Source: Clostridium thermobutyricum (GTDB lineage: Bacteria > Bacillota > Clostridia > Ch29). Taken from it: 52,047 nucleotides of DNA. Under the pieces are notes generated by a model, which was not told the DNA's origin, searched no databases, and saw nothing but the letters and a program-made list of their open reading frames with translations. The first letter of the stretch is position 1, and each line of letters starts with the position of its first letter. Below are positions 1 to 9,037 of the stretch, piece after piece. The stretch covers positions 1-52,047 of the forward strand of contig JAENYD010000015.1 in the NCBI GenBank assembly GCA_016842005.1. Direction: 5' to 3'. The position numbers and the translations under genes were made by a program.

Positions 1-62
1 CCAATTATGTTGACTTGATGCCATTACCATCAACCACAACATTTATTGTTGAATCATAAAAA

Positions 63-87
63 ATACCCCATCTTTTAAGAGGGGATA
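63..87 (-). terminator. Hairpin terminator of the LytTR gene
   Basis: On the minus strand a TATCCCC/GGGGTA stem with an A/T-rich loop is followed by a run of T. It overlaps the last codons of the LytTR gene, so the stop codon falls within the hairpin. Confidence 0.6.
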
Positions 88-797
88 AAAATATCCTTAT
101 ATTTTTCAAATTTATACCTGCTCATTAGAGCATTTTTATCATAACCGTAAAATTCAATCTCATATGAGCGGGTGCTTACCTCTTTAATCATTTTTACTTT
201 ATTAAAGTTTACTATGAAAGATTTATGCACTCTGAAGAAGTTTTTTCCCAGCCTTTCCTCAAATTCGTTCAAGGTTTTGTCTGTTTTTAAGATATTGTCC
301 TTTGTATGGATGAGAGTGTATTTGTCCTGCTTTTCAGCAAATATTACGTCGTCTTGCCGAATAAAGCATATCTCGTCTTTCGTCTTGATTACTATGTTTT
401 CCTGGTTTGTTATATAATTATTCCCTTTTGCGATCCTGTCTGCAAGGCTACTTATAACTTTCTTCACTCTCTCTTCAGTAAAAGGCTTTAGAATGTACTC
501 ATACGGATGCACCTGGAAAGATTCAAATACATATTCCGAATGCCCTGTAATAAAAACAAAATATGTGCCTGGATTTAATTCGTCAATTCTTTTAGCCGCC
601 TCAATCCCATTTAATCCTTCTCCTTCAAGGCCTATGTCGAGTAATATAATGTCAGGTTTGTGTTCTTTAGCGAGTCTGATTGCTTCTTTGGCATGGTGAG
701 TATCAATGACCATGTCTACCAGGTGATTCCCGTAAGCTATTTTCTTTAAACTTTCCCTGATAAGATACTCGTCTTCCAAGATTAAGACCTTAACCAT
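75..797 (-). CDS. LytTR-family response regulator
   Basis: Two-component response regulator of about 240 residues that should bind DNA through a LytTR domain. Residues 1-120 form a receiver domain: acidic pair near residues 9-10 (LEDE), phosphoacceptor Asp54 in ILLDIGLEG, and the conserved Lys in LKPF. The C-terminal ~110 residues carry LytTR hallmarks (FFRVHKSFIVN, STRSYEIEF). I prefer the ATG at 797 over the TTG/ATG just upstream because it gives proper spacing to AGGG. No sensor kinase lies beside it in the window; one may lie beyond the left edge. The stop codon sits inside the loop of a terminator-like hairpin. Target genes are unknown. Confidence 0.9.
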   Translation of the reverse strand: MVKVLILEDEYLIRESLKKIAYGNHLVDMVIDTHHAKEAIRLAKEHKPDIILLDIGLEGEGLNGIEAAKRIDELNPGTYFVFITGHSEYVFESFQVHPYEYILKPFTEERVKKVISSLADRIAKGNNYITNQENIVIKTKDEICFIRQDDVIFAEKQDKYTLIHTKDNILKTDKTLNEFEERLGKNFFRVHKSFIVNFNKVKMIKEVSTRSYEIEFYGYDKNALMSRYKFEKYKDIFIPS

Positions 798-1031
798 CCG
801 CATCAATCCCTAACGCTTCATGAACATTGGTATAATAACAAAAAATTGAATGCAAAATAAGCCCTCCCGTACAAAAATTTCCCCGGCTTATATGCCCCAA
901 TTATCCCCACAATTTCATCTCGTCTATAATGTATAGTATTTTATTCCATAATATAATTCTAACAATTTTTTCAAATTCCTTCTCATAACCCGAAAATTTA
1001 ATGATGAATCTTAAAAAACAGGGATTGTTAT

Positions 1032-1053
1032 ATGTTATCGCATATGATAACAT
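1032..1053. promoter_or_regulatory. Inverted repeat upstream of the HigBA-like pair
   Basis: ATGTTATC-N6-GATAACAT is a perfect 8-bp-arm dyad about 40 bp before the toxin start. Toxin-antitoxin operons of this class are usually autorepressed by the XRE antitoxin at such a dyad, so this is the likely operator. No convincing -35/-10 pair was assigned. Confidence 0.55.
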
Positions 1054-1093
1054 TAGGGAAAGAGAGGCATATCCTGCTATAGGGAGGTGCGAA

Positions 1094-1453
1094 ATGAGTT
1101 GGGAGGTTGAATACTATCAAAAAGAAAACGGAGATATTCCGGTGTTAGATTTTTTACTAACCCTGAATCCAAAAATGCGAGCAAAAGCATACAGTGAAAT
1201 TGAGTTGCTCCAGCGGCATGGTCCGCATCTGCGCGAACCATATGTAAAACCAATCAGGGGTGAGGAATACAAAGGAATGTTTGAACTGAGGGTAAAGTTT
1301 GCATCTGATATAACACGAATATTCTATTTTGTGTTTAGGAAAAATACCTTTGTATTACTTAACGGATTTATTAAAAAATCATATAATACCCCACAGCGGG
1401 AGCTTAATAGAGCCAAACGGTACAAAGATGATTATGAAATGAGGTGTGAATGA
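1094..1453 (+). CDS. HigB/Gp49-type toxin (RelE superfamily)
   Basis: Protein of 119 residues resembling phage-derived Gp49-like / HigB toxins of the RelE-ParE fold, which generally act as ribosome-dependent mRNA endonucleases. Supporting text includes LRVKFASDITRIFYFVF and the late FIKKSYNTPQRELNRAKRY segment, where the basic patch of this family normally sits. I chose the ATG at 1094 because AGGGAGG ends 6 bp before it; the longer frame from 1001 has no ribosome site and would run over the operator dyad. The stop overlaps the antitoxin start (ATGA), so translation is probably coupled. The toxin-first order is typical of HigBA. Confidence 0.85.
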   Translation: MSWEVEYYQKENGDIPVLDFLLTLNPKMRAKAYSEIELLQRHGPHLREPYVKPIRGEEYKGMFELRVKFASDITRIFYFVFRKNTFVLLNGFIKKSYNTPQRELNRAKRYKDDYEMRCE

Positions 1454-1737
1454 TGAGTAAAGCAGGTATCAAGTTTTCCGAAATCAGAGAACAGCTTATG
1501 AAAGATGAAGAGTTCAAAACCGAATATGAAAAATTGAAACCTCGCTATGATTTTATATCCCAAATTATTGCCGCAAGAGCAGAGCAAAACATCACACAGG
1601 AAGAGCTTGCCTTGCGTGTAGGCACTCAAAAATCCAACATCAGCAGATTGGAAAGCGGGACATACAATCCTTCCCTTGACTTCATTATAAAAGTGGCAAA
1701 GGGCCTCGGCAAAGAAGTGCATATAGAAATAAAATAA
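1450..1737 (+). CDS. HigA-like XRE-family antitoxin
   Basis: Protein of 95 residues with a Cro/C1 helix-turn-helix at about residues 35-90 (ITQEELALRVGTQKSNISRLESG). It should neutralise the upstream toxin and repress the operon through the dyad at 1032-1053. Two consecutive ATG codons (1450 and 1453) follow GAGGTG; either may be used. The N-terminal ~30 residues (EIREQLMKDEEFKTEYEKL) match the toxin-contacting leader seen in HigA proteins that pair with Gp49-type toxins. Confidence 0.85.
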   Translation: MMSKAGIKFSEIREQLMKDEEFKTEYEKLKPRYDFISQIIAARAEQNITQEELALRVGTQKSNISRLESGTYNPSLDFIIKVAKGLGKEVHIEIK

Positions 1738-1921
1738 AAATAACTCCCGCCTGTCTCTGACAGGTAAAGGGTTGATCCCTGTTGATGGCTGGTCCCGGTA
1801 AAGGCTTGTACATTGACAGGGATGTCTGTTTTCTATTACTCTTACTACCTGCCATTATACTATATATCCTGTATTTGCATTTCCGTATCCCTTCCATCAA
1901 TAACACTGTTCAGGGTGTAAA

Positions 1922-1980
1922 TAACCATATCGTAAAATTCAATTTCATATGACCGGGTGCTTATCTTTTTAATTTTTATT
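1922..1980 (-). pseudogene. Remnant of a second LytTR-domain gene
   Basis: About 60 bp closely matches positions 138-200 inside the intact LytTR gene, in the same orientation. The minus strand reads KIKKISTRSYEIEFYDM, equivalent to MIKEVSTRSYEIEFYGYD in the intact protein. No longer reading frame survives around it. The rest of 1738-2068 shows only A/T-rich sequence and short GGTAAAGG/ACAGGGAT repeats, with no recognisable gene. Confidence 0.7.
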
Positions 1981-2068
1981 CTATAAAATAAAGATGAAAA
2001 TACCTGGGGAATGCAACCATATGCTCACAAACTGTGTCAAATTAGTAGACAAAGACGGAGGAACCGTA

Positions 2069-2626
2069 ATGGATGACCTGATTATTATCAAGGGGCTGAA
2101 AAAATCTGAAGAGTGGGCGGTAGAGGCGGTGCTGGAAACCTACAGTGACAGGCTGCTGAAATCCGCTTTCTCCATAACCGGAGACAGGCATACCGCAGAA
2201 GAGGTTGTTCAGGATGCACTGCTTACGGTATGCCGGAAGATAGATTCTTTCAGGGGTACATCCTCTCTGTATACATGGATGTACAGGATAACCGTTAATC
2301 TGGCGAAAAACAGGACCAGAAGCAGATGGTTCAGGAAGGTATATGTACAGGAAGACCCCATAAAGTACGGCAACCCTTCCGAGGGTTTAACCCCGGAAGA
2401 CAGCGTTATTGCTGAAGAGAATACCCGGGAAATAACTGCCCTGCTCCGGGATTTGCCGCTGATTTACAGACAGGTTGTAGACCTTTATTATATTCAGGAA
2501 TTCAAGATATCGGATATGGCCCGTCTCCTCGGGGTGTCCGAAGGGACCATAAAAAGCAGGCTTGCAAGGGCACGGAACAGGCTGGGCAGTCTCATGAAAG
2601 AAAGGTGGACCGAATATGAAAGATAG
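2069..2626 (+). CDS. ECF-type RNA polymerase sigma factor
   Basis: Sigma-70 family protein of 185 residues. Region 2 covers about residues 25-90 (LLKSAFSITGDRHTAEEVVQDALLTV as the region 2.1-2.2 core, then YTWMYRITVNLAKNRTR). Region 4 covers about 125-180 (VVDLYYIQEFKISDMARLLGVSEGTIKSRLARAR). There is no region 1.1 or 3, as expected for an ECF factor. The ATG at 2069 has GGAGG 7 bp upstream; the longer frame from 1994 lacks one. It overlaps the next gene by 11 bp, so the two are co-translated, and that gene is the natural candidate for its regulator. Confidence 0.9.
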   Translation: MDDLIIIKGLKKSEEWAVEAVLETYSDRLLKSAFSITGDRHTAEEVVQDALLTVCRKIDSFRGTSSLYTWMYRITVNLAKNRTRSRWFRKVYVQEDPIKYGNPSEGLTPEDSVIAEENTREITALLRDLPLIYRQVVDLYYIQEFKISDMARLLGVSEGTIKSRLARARNRLGSLMKERWTEYER

Positions 2627-2999
2627 GGAAAGCGTCTTAAGGGATATGCTGATACGCCATACGGAACATATACATTTTCGGGAACAACGGAAGAAAGAGA
2701 TAAAGACCCTGATGATGGATACCCTTTCCTCTAGAAATAAAAGCCTGGCGGAACGCCTGGCCGACAGGGTCATGGACTTCTGGCATTCCACCTATGAGAT
2801 ATCGGTTGTCCCCATAGTTGCAGCCATCTGTCTGGTGCTGCTCACGGCTACATCTTCAATATACTATTATCCCGGTATGACAGCAGGTCAGCAAAACAAA
2901 AAATGCATGTATATACAAACAGCCATACAGTCCCCGGACTGCTACAGCATTGTATTCATACCAATAGACGGTGAGGTGTCAAAGGATGAAGACAATTAG
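2616..2999 (+). CDS. Small membrane protein, candidate anti-sigma partner
   Basis: 127 residues: a charged cytoplasmic N-terminus of ~60 residues, one hydrophobic helix near residues 64-84 (VVPIVAAICLVLLTATSSIYY) and a short outer tail. The first 60 residues contain no His/Cys zinc anti-sigma motif, so it is not a standard ZAS protein. Its position directly after and overlapping an ECF sigma gene suggests an anti-sigma factor. That is inference from context; the family is not recognised. Confidence 0.55.
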   Translation: MKDRESVLRDMLIRHTEHIHFREQRKKEIKTLMMDTLSSRNKSLAERLADRVMDFWHSTYEISVVPIVAAICLVLLTATSSIYYYPGMTAGQQNKKCMYIQTAIQSPDCYSIVFIPIDGEVSKDEDN

Positions 3000-5277
3000 A
3001 CTGAAAGGCAGGCTGATAATACTGGCATTACTGGCTGTATTCCTGATAACTGCTGTTATATATGCAGCGGTACCCGAAATACTCATGAGACAGGCGCATA
3101 ATTACAGCGGGCCGGGAAAATCTGCACAGGCCCGCAAAATATATGAGAGAATAGCCAATTGGTTCCCTCTCTCTTCCAAGGCCCCGATGGCTCTGTATCT
3201 TTCGGCGGGATATGATGCCCCGGCCTATTATATAGGCCATAGAAGCTCAGGTCTTGTATATATATTCCCTGATTTCACCTCCTGGAGCTTTGACGGGGTA
3301 AAAAATAACCCCGAAGCAGCAGTGGAAAAATATAACCGGCTTATAGAGAACTATCCGGAATCCCCCTGGGCAGGGCATGCACTGAAAAAACTGGCTGCCA
3401 TCCATTATCATATGAGGGAATATGAGGAGGCTGAAAGATATATAAAAGAATATATGGAAAAGACTTCTTTTGCAAGTGAAGGATACAGGATGCTGGCAGA
3501 AATATACAGGGAACAGGGGATGCTGCAAGAGGCGCTGGAAGCTGTGGAAACTTCCCTGCACAAACACCCCGGAGGCCTTGAACTGGAAATGACCCATTTG
3601 AAGGCAGAGATACTGATGGAACAGGGTATGTATGATGAGGCTGCCGATACGGCACGGATGCTTCCGGATATGGCTGCGAAGATATATACCGGCCTTAAGG
3701 AACGCAGTGATGAAGACACATATCTGATGAATAGGAATGAATGGGAAGAGCGGGCCCGGAGACTTATTGCAATAATAGAGAAAAAGAAGGAAAACCCTGA
3801 CTTCGCCGGTCGCATCACAGGAAGGGTGCTGAAGGGCGGAAAACCTTTAGCCAATGTATATGTATTTCTCCAGGATAAGGCCATGAGTAGCAATGATGTA
3901 AGCCCCCCCAACTACGAATTTAAGACAATGACAGACGGGACCGGGCAGTTCGTATTTGAAGGACTGCCTCCAGGGGAATATCGTATAGGCCTGGGTGTTC
4001 CATATGATGCCCTTGAAGGATACAGCCTGAGGAAGACCGAGAAGATGTCCTCCCTGAACCTGTCAGCCCAAAATAATGAGGATACCATCCAGCTCAATTT
4101 CATGGAAAATATCAAACTCATATCCCCTGTAGGTGGTAAGGAAGTCAGCTTGGACGGTATCCGGTTCCAATGGAAAGAAGTTGAAGGCGCTTACAGGTAC
4201 TCCCTTTCTATTGGAGCGGTTACAAGAGGAGAAGATGGTACAATAAAATCTGTCATGTCCTATGGTCTGATGAACCATATAGAAGAAAACAGTGCAGTTT
4301 ACAACCCCCATGTCCTTGACCTGAAAAAGCCCACGACCCTGTCGTATGATGAGGAAGGAGTATCTCCTTCAAGTATACTGGGCCCCGTTTATCAGGGAGG
4401 GGAATTTACATGGGGTGTCATTGCCTATGATGAAAATAATATGCAGATTACCAGCAGCAGTGGATATGGTTTAGCTATGCATGAGAAAGAACTCCCCATA
4501 TTCAAGATTCCGGGGGAACTTCACAGCAAGGGCGACCGTCTCCTGATTCAGAAAAAATATGAAGAGGCTGTAGCTGCGTATGAGGAGGCTGTTGAAAAAG
4601 ACCCGGCAGACATTCACAGCCTGTCCGTACTGGCCAAACTGAACCATTACGGCATGAATAAGGACATGGAAGACTACAGAAATGCGGAACATTACTACAG
4701 ACAGGTTTTGGCACTGGTCGATGCTCCTGATATGAGAGAATCCCTGGCAGATGTACTCATGAAGCAGGAGAGATTTGATGAAGCATGCAGGGAATACGAG
4801 AAACTGGTGCAGGAGGGCAGCGATCAATGGCTCCACAGTTACAGGATAGGCCAGTGCCTGTTCAGAAGCGGCCGGACCGATGAAGCTTTTGCCTGGTTTG
4901 ACAGGGCTTCAAGTCTTGAAAATGGAAAATATATGAGAAGCTATCCCGTAATACTATCTGTCCTGCTGGGCAAGACCGATAAGGCCTTGGACTATGCCCG
5001 GATGGTAGACGGCGGGACCGAGTACTATGAGAACCTTACCTCATACCGGCAGCAGGGATTCAGGGTAGATACAGATACACTGAGCCTTATTGAAAAGGGA
5101 GACCTGGAAGGCGCCCTCAAATCCCTGGCATCTGACAAGCCGCATGACCTGTTCATTAAGGGGCTTATTCTTAAAGTAACGGGAGATCAGGAACAGCTTA
5201 CCGCAATAAGAAGCAGTCTGGCAGACATGGAGGGCCCGGGACCGGCAATATTGTCAGACCTCCTTGAAAAACTGTAG
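2986..5277 (+). CDS. Membrane-anchored TPR protein with a carboxypeptidase-regulatory-like domain
   Basis: Protein of 763 residues. An N-terminal membrane helix (residues ~8-30) is followed by TPR-like helical repeats to about 270 (EAAVEKYNRLIENYPESPWA, EEAERYIKEYME). A beta-sandwich of the CarboxypepD_reg type follows at about 275-345 (ITGRVLKGGKPLANVYVF ... GLPPGEYRIGLG), then a ~130-residue beta-rich stretch, then a second TPR block to the C-terminus. It is probably extracytoplasmic. The ATG at 2986 follows GAGGTG and overlaps the preceding gene. As the last gene of an ECF operon it could be the sensor or scaffold whose state is relayed to the sigma factor; function is otherwise unknown. 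Confidence 0.75.
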   Translation: MKTIRLKGRLIILALLAVFLITAVIYAAVPEILMRQAHNYSGPGKSAQARKIYERIANWFPLSSKAPMALYLSAGYDAPAYYIGHRSSGLVYIFPDFTSWSFDGVKNNPEAAVEKYNRLIENYPESPWAGHALKKLAAIHYHMREYEEAERYIKEYMEKTSFASEGYRMLAEIYREQGMLQEALEAVETSLHKHPGGLELEMTHLKAEILMEQGMYDEAADTARMLPDMAAKIYTGLKERSDEDTYLMNRNEWEERARRLIAIIEKKKENPDFAGRITGRVLKGGKPLANVYVFLQDKAMSSNDVSPPNYEFKTMTDGTGQFVFEGLPPGEYRIGLGVPYDALEGYSLRKTEKMSSLNLSAQNNEDTIQLNFMENIKLISPVGGKEVSLDGIRFQWKEVEGAYRYSLSIGAVTRGEDGTIKSVMSYGLMNHIEENSAVYNPHVLDLKKPTTLSYDEEGVSPSSILGPVYQGGEFTWGVIAYDENNMQITSSSGYGLAMHEKELPIFKIPGELHSKGDRLLIQKKYEEAVAAYEEAVEKDPADIHSLSVLAKLNHYGMNKDMEDYRNAEHYYRQVLALVDAPDMRESLADVLMKQERFDEACREYEKLVQEGSDQWLHSYRIGQCLFRSGRTDEAFAWFDRASSLENGKYMRSYPVILSVLLGKTDKALDYARMVDGGTEYYENLTSYRQQGFRVDTDTLSLIEKGDLEGALKSLASDKPHDLFIKGLILKVTGDQEQLTAIRSSLADMEGPGPAILSDLLEKL

Positions 5278-5315
5278 TAGAAGGGCAGACACCCTTGCCT
5301 GCGGGCGGAGACTTA

Positions 5316-5338
5316 AAAGCAGCCTCAACGGCTGCTTT
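5316..5338. terminator. Bidirectional terminator between convergent operons
   Basis: AAAGCAGCC-tcaac-GGCTGCTTT is a perfect 9-bp stem with A and T runs on both sides. It lies between the end of the TPR gene and the end of the leftward exporter operon. Confidence 0.75.
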
Positions 5339-5366
5339 ATCATATGTGTAACCGGATACTCAAACC

Positions 5367-6512
5367 CTAGTCCAGTCTCTTTCTGAACCTTAGGGACGCT
5401 ACCACCAGCAGAACCGTTCCCACAGAAAACAGAACAGCTACTTCCGGCCACAGATAGCCAATACCTACCCCCTTGAGTATGATACCCCTCAATATCGTCA
5501 GGAAGTAAGTAAGGGGTAGCAGATAACCTGCAGCCCTTATAACTGCCGGCATTGCCTCCCTGGGAAAAATAAATCCGGACAGCAGTACACTGGGCAGCAG
5601 GACCAATATGGTCACCTGCATTGCCTGAAGCTGGTTCTGGGCTATTGTAGAAATAAGCATCCCCATAGCCAGGGCGCATATGACAAATCCCAGGCCCAGG
5701 ACTATCAGCAGCAGTACATTCCCTGCAACAGGCACATTAAACCACCATGTCCCGATGAGTAAGGCAATCAGAAAATCCACCGAGCCTATAAGGATATAGG
5801 GTACCATTTTCCCGATTATCAATTCCCCCGACTTTATGGGGGTGACAATAAGCTGTTCCAGGGTCCCCTTTTCCTTCTCCCGGACAAGGGCAAAGGCTGT
5901 GAGCATGACAGTCACATTCTGCATTATAAGACCGATAAGACCGGGTATGGTAAACATAGTGCTCTCCAGGTTGGGGTTATACCACACCCTGGTCCTCATA
6001 TCCACTCCCCCCGAAGCCAATAACGCCGCCCCGTTTTTCCGCAGTTCCTCCTGCTGCCGCCTTACAGAATACATCCTGGAGATCAAAATCCCGCTCTGCA
6101 GGGCTGTCCTGGCCACGGTAGGATCAGTGCCATCCACTATAAGCTGCACCTGGGGACTTTTCCCCCTGACGAGCTCCCTGGAGAAACCGGACGGTATGAT
6201 AAGGGCGGTCTTTACCTTGCCTTCGTCAATCAGCCGTTCTATCTCACCGATGCCGTTCACATACTCATAGGGCTTATAATAATCCGAATAGACAAACTTG
6301 TCTATGAATTCCCTGCTCTCCGGCGTCTTATCCTGGTCCAGTACCGCCATATCGATATTATCCACTTCGGTGTTCACCGCGTATCCGAATATCAGCATGA
6401 GCATCACCGGCATTACCACCGCAATGCCAAAACTGGCCCTGTCCCTGATTACGTGAAGAAACTCTTTCCTTATTATTGTCTTAAGCCTCTGGAAGCTCAG
6501 CCTCCGGTTCAT
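5367..6512 (-). CDS. ABC-2 type exporter permease (YbhR/YbhS-like)
   Basis: 381 residues with the layout of YbhR/YbhS/YhhJ-type permeases. One helix near residues 25-45 is followed by a large extracytoplasmic domain (~50-170), then five helices (LIGLIMQNVTVMLTAFALV through the C-terminal segment). EKEKGTLEQLIVTPI is the conserved coupling region. The start overlaps the end of the ATPase gene by 4 bp. E. coli YbhGFSR has two permeases; only one is encoded here, so it probably homodimerises. Substrate is unknown, likely a hydrophobic compound or drug. Confidence 0.9.
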   Translation of the reverse strand: MNRRLSFQRLKTIIRKEFLHVIRDRASFGIAVVMPVMLMLIFGYAVNTEVDNIDMAVLDQDKTPESREFIDKFVYSDYYKPYEYVNGIGEIERLIDEGKVKTALIIPSGFSRELVRGKSPQVQLIVDGTDPTVARTALQSGILISRMYSVRRQQEELRKNGAALLASGGVDMRTRVWYNPNLESTMFTIPGLIGLIMQNVTVMLTAFALVREKEKGTLEQLIVTPIKSGELIIGKMVPYILIGSVDFLIALLIGTWWFNVPVAGNVLLLIVLGLGFVICALAMGMLISTIAQNQLQAMQVTILVLLPSVLLSGFIFPREAMPAVIRAAGYLLPLTYFLTILRGIILKGVGIGYLWPEVAVLFSVGTVLLVVASLRFRKRLD

Positions 6513-7300
6513 GCGTTCTCACCTTCCTGCCCTTCCCGGATGAATTTCATCTCGTTAAAGGAAGAACTCACCTTCTGCCCCGTCTGCTCCTCCACATAAC
6601 TGATAAATACATCCTCGAGATTCTTCCCCCTTCTTCTTTCAATCAGCTCAGACGGCGTCCCCACTGCCAGGACTTTGCCCCCGAAGATAAAGGCTACCCT
6701 GTCACAGCTTTCCGCTTCATCCATATAATGCGTTGTAACCAGGATGGTAACCCCCTGCTCCGCAAGTCTGAAAATAAGTTCCCAGAATATCCTCCGGGAT
6801 ACCGGGTCAACCCCTGCCGTGGGTTCATCCAGTATCAGCAGGCGGGGTTTGTGAACCAGGGCACAGCCCAAAGCCAGTCTCTGCTTCCATCCTCCCGATA
6901 GGTGCGCCGCCAGAACTCTTTCTTTCCTTTCAAGACCGGCCATCCTGACAAGCTCGGTCATTCTGTCCTTTTTGACAGTATTGGCAAGGGAATATATGCT
7001 GGCATAAAAGTCCAGGTTCTCCCATACTGTCAGGTCTTCGTACAGGCTGAACCTCTGGGACATATATCCTATACTCTGCTTTATGTTTTCGGTCTGGGTG
7101 TAGATATCATACCCCAGTACCTTCCCCTCTCCTTCCGACGGGGTAAGGACCCCGCAGATCATTCTTATGGTAGTGGACTTGCCCGCCCCGTTTGGCCCCA
7201 GCAACCCGTAGATTTGCCCCCGGGATACCTCCAGGTCAATCCCGCTCACCGCGGTAAAATCTTTAAACCGCTTGGTAAGATTTGTTGTTACTATAGCCAT
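6509..7300 (-). CDS. ABC transporter ATP-binding protein of the exporter
   Basis: Nucleotide-binding subunit of about 263 residues. It shows Walker A GPNGAGKST, Q-loop (YMSQRFSLYEDLTVWENL), signature LSGGWKQRLALG, Walker B RLLILDEPTAGVDP and H-loop TTHYMDE. The signature reads LSGGW rather than LSGGQ, a common variant in this subfamily. The ATG at 7300 sits after GGGGGAAGG; the upstream MMGEG is probably untranslated. It powers the neighbouring ABC-2 permease and works with the HlyD-type adaptor. Confidence 0.92.
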   Translation of the reverse strand: MAIVTTNLTKRFKDFTAVSGIDLEVSRGQIYGLLGPNGAGKSTTIRMICGVLTPSEGEGKVLGYDIYTQTENIKQSIGYMSQRFSLYEDLTVWENLDFYASIYSLANTVKKDRMTELVRMAGLERKERVLAAHLSGGWKQRLALGCALVHKPRLLILDEPTAGVDPVSRRIFWELIFRLAEQGVTILVTTHYMDEAESCDRVAFIFGGKVLAVGTPSELIERRRGKNLEDVFISYVEEQTGQKVSSSFNEMKFIREGQEGENA

Positions 7301-7311
7301 GCCTTCCCCCA

Positions 7312-8328
7312 TCATTTACCACCATCCAGTCTTACATCCACAATCATCCCGGGCTTGAGGGCCAGAGGCTCTTCACCAAGATTCACCCTTACCTTAACGG
7401 CAAAGACCATCTCCTCTTTGCTCTCCTTGGATTCAACATTATTGGGGGTGAATTCCGCTTCAGTGGATATATATATAACCTCGCCCGTGACCTCCTTATC
7501 TTCGAAAGCATCCGCATACAACCTTACTTCATCTCCCAGGGCAATCCTGTGGAGGTGTTTTTCGGGTACATATATCTTCACCCACAGGTCGTCAGGATCA
7601 ATAATGGAAACGGTGACTCCTCCGGTCGGTATAAACTCCCCCTGTTCATAAAACACCTTTTGGACTATACCGCTGATAGGCGCCAATACCTTCCCTTTTG
7701 ACAACTGGTACCTGAGAAGCTCTACCCTGGCCTGTGCCCTTTCCACTTCCGCCTCCGCCATTGAAATTTTCTGTCCGGTGGGACCGTTCAGCACTAGATC
7801 CAGCTGGGCTTTCGCAGATTCATACTGTTTTTCCAGGCTTCTCACATTTGAGTAAGCCTTGTCAGCCAGCAATCTTGTTTCATCCAGCCGCTGCAGGGAC
7901 ACCGCCCCTTCCTGAAAAAGCTGCTCCATATCGGTCAGATTTTGAAGACAGTATTCATAGTCTTTTTTTGCTCCTTCCAGCAGCGCTTCAATGTTGGCAA
8001 CATTGGCTTCCGCCTTTCTGACTTCTTCGCTCCTGGTACCGCTGTTCAATTCATCCAGGGCGGCCTGTGAGGCCCTGAATCCCGCTTCCGCCTCCATGAG
8101 CTGCAGTTTCAGACTCTCGGTATCAATCCTGCATACCACATCCCCCTGAACAACAGGCTGTCCCTCTTCCACACCAATCTCTTCAATGGTTCCTCCCACC
8201 TGTGTGCTGACATCTATTTCCCTGGCTTCTATCGTACCCGTATAGGTCAGGTCTTTGGAAGCATTCCTTCCCGTGCAGCCGGAGAGGAGCAGTATTACAA
8301 CCGCTGCCAGTATTAACCTGTATTTCAC
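7312..8328 (-). CDS. HlyD-family membrane-fusion lipoprotein
   Basis: About 338 residues. The N-terminus is a lipoprotein signal ending in the lipobox LLSGC, so the protein is membrane-anchored on the outside. It then shows the adaptor plan: a biotinyl-lipoyl-like half (EARE-IDVSTQVGGTIEEIGVEEGQ), a long coiled coil (~75-190, ELNSGTRSEEVRKAEANVANIE), the second lipoyl half (GKVLAPISGIVQKVFYEQGE) and a beta-barrel. The GTG at 8328 follows GGGGGGTG and yields a compact signal peptide; an upstream TTG would add six residues. It resembles YbhG. Confidence 0.88.
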   Translation of the reverse strand: MKYRLILAAVVILLLSGCTGRNASKDLTYTGTIEAREIDVSTQVGGTIEEIGVEEGQPVVQGDVVCRIDTESLKLQLMEAEAGFRASQAALDELNSGTRSEEVRKAEANVANIEALLEGAKKDYEYCLQNLTDMEQLFQEGAVSLQRLDETRLLADKAYSNVRSLEKQYESAKAQLDLVLNGPTGQKISMAEAEVERAQARVELLRYQLSKGKVLAPISGIVQKVFYEQGEFIPTGGVTVSIIDPDDLWVKIYVPEKHLHRIALGDEVRLYADAFEDKEVTGEVIYISTEAEFTPNNVESKESKEEMVFAVKVRVNLGEEPLALKPGMIVDVRLDGGK

Positions 8329-8399
8329 CCATGACACCCCCCGCAACCTTTATAGTCCTAATCTCAATACATAACAACAGCAATCTCATTAAATATTCC

Positions 8400-9023
8400 T
8401 CACGCATCTTTCATCCTGGCGCCGTTTAAGAATACATCTATCACCATATCCAGTTCCTCTTCCAGATTATCGGCTACATTTACAGAAGGCATCAAAGACC
8501 TCTGAACCAGCATTAAAAAAAGCATGCCCATAAACGACCTGACAGCTACCAGGGAGTTTACATCCCTTAGCTTATTCTGGTTCTTCAGTTCCTCAAAAAC
8601 ATCCGTACCCAGTTCTATTGCCTTCATGGCAATTTTGTTATAGAACAACTGCCTGATGTCTTCGTGAAAAAGCATTTCATTGAGGACTATCCTCGCCATA
8701 TGTGAATACTTCCGGAAGAGCCTGGCCCTGTCCAGGGCTATTGCCTTCAAGAACTCTTCCAGCGGTTTGTCCTTGCTATCCTGTATTACCTGCTGCAGAG
8801 AACCGAATACCATAATCTCCCCGAATATATCCACCGCCTTTAGAATCACCCCGTGAAGCAGGTCTTTCTTCCTGGGAAAATACTTGAAAATAGTGCCTTC
8901 GGCCACTTCCGCCTCTCTGGCTATCTCACTGGTGGTTGAAGCAGAGAACCCCTTCTGTGAAAATATGATTATCGCGGCTTCAAGTATCCTTTCCCTGGTT
9001 TCATCCGATTTTCGCGCTGCCAT
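8400..9023 (-). CDS. TetR/AcrR-family repressor of the exporter operon
   Basis: 207 residues. An N-terminal TetR helix-turn-helix (residues ~8-55: RERILEAAIIIFSQKGFSASTTSEIAREAEVAEGTIFKYF) is joined to an all-helical ligand domain. ATG at 9023 follows AAGGAGG. It is the first gene of the leftward operon with the HlyD, ATPase and permease genes, so it probably represses its own operon via the dyad at 9038-9059 and is relieved by a transported compound. Confidence 0.92.
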   Translation of the reverse strand: MAARKSDETRERILEAAIIIFSQKGFSASTTSEIAREAEVAEGTIFKYFPRKKDLLHGVILKAVDIFGEIMVFGSLQQVIQDSKDKPLEEFLKAIALDRARLFRKYSHMARIVLNEMLFHEDIRQLFYNKIAMKAIELGTDVFEELKNQNKLRDVNSLVAVRSFMGMLFLMLVQRSLMPSVNVADNLEEELDMVIDVFLNGARMKDA

Positions 9024-9037
9024 TTATCCGCCTCCTT

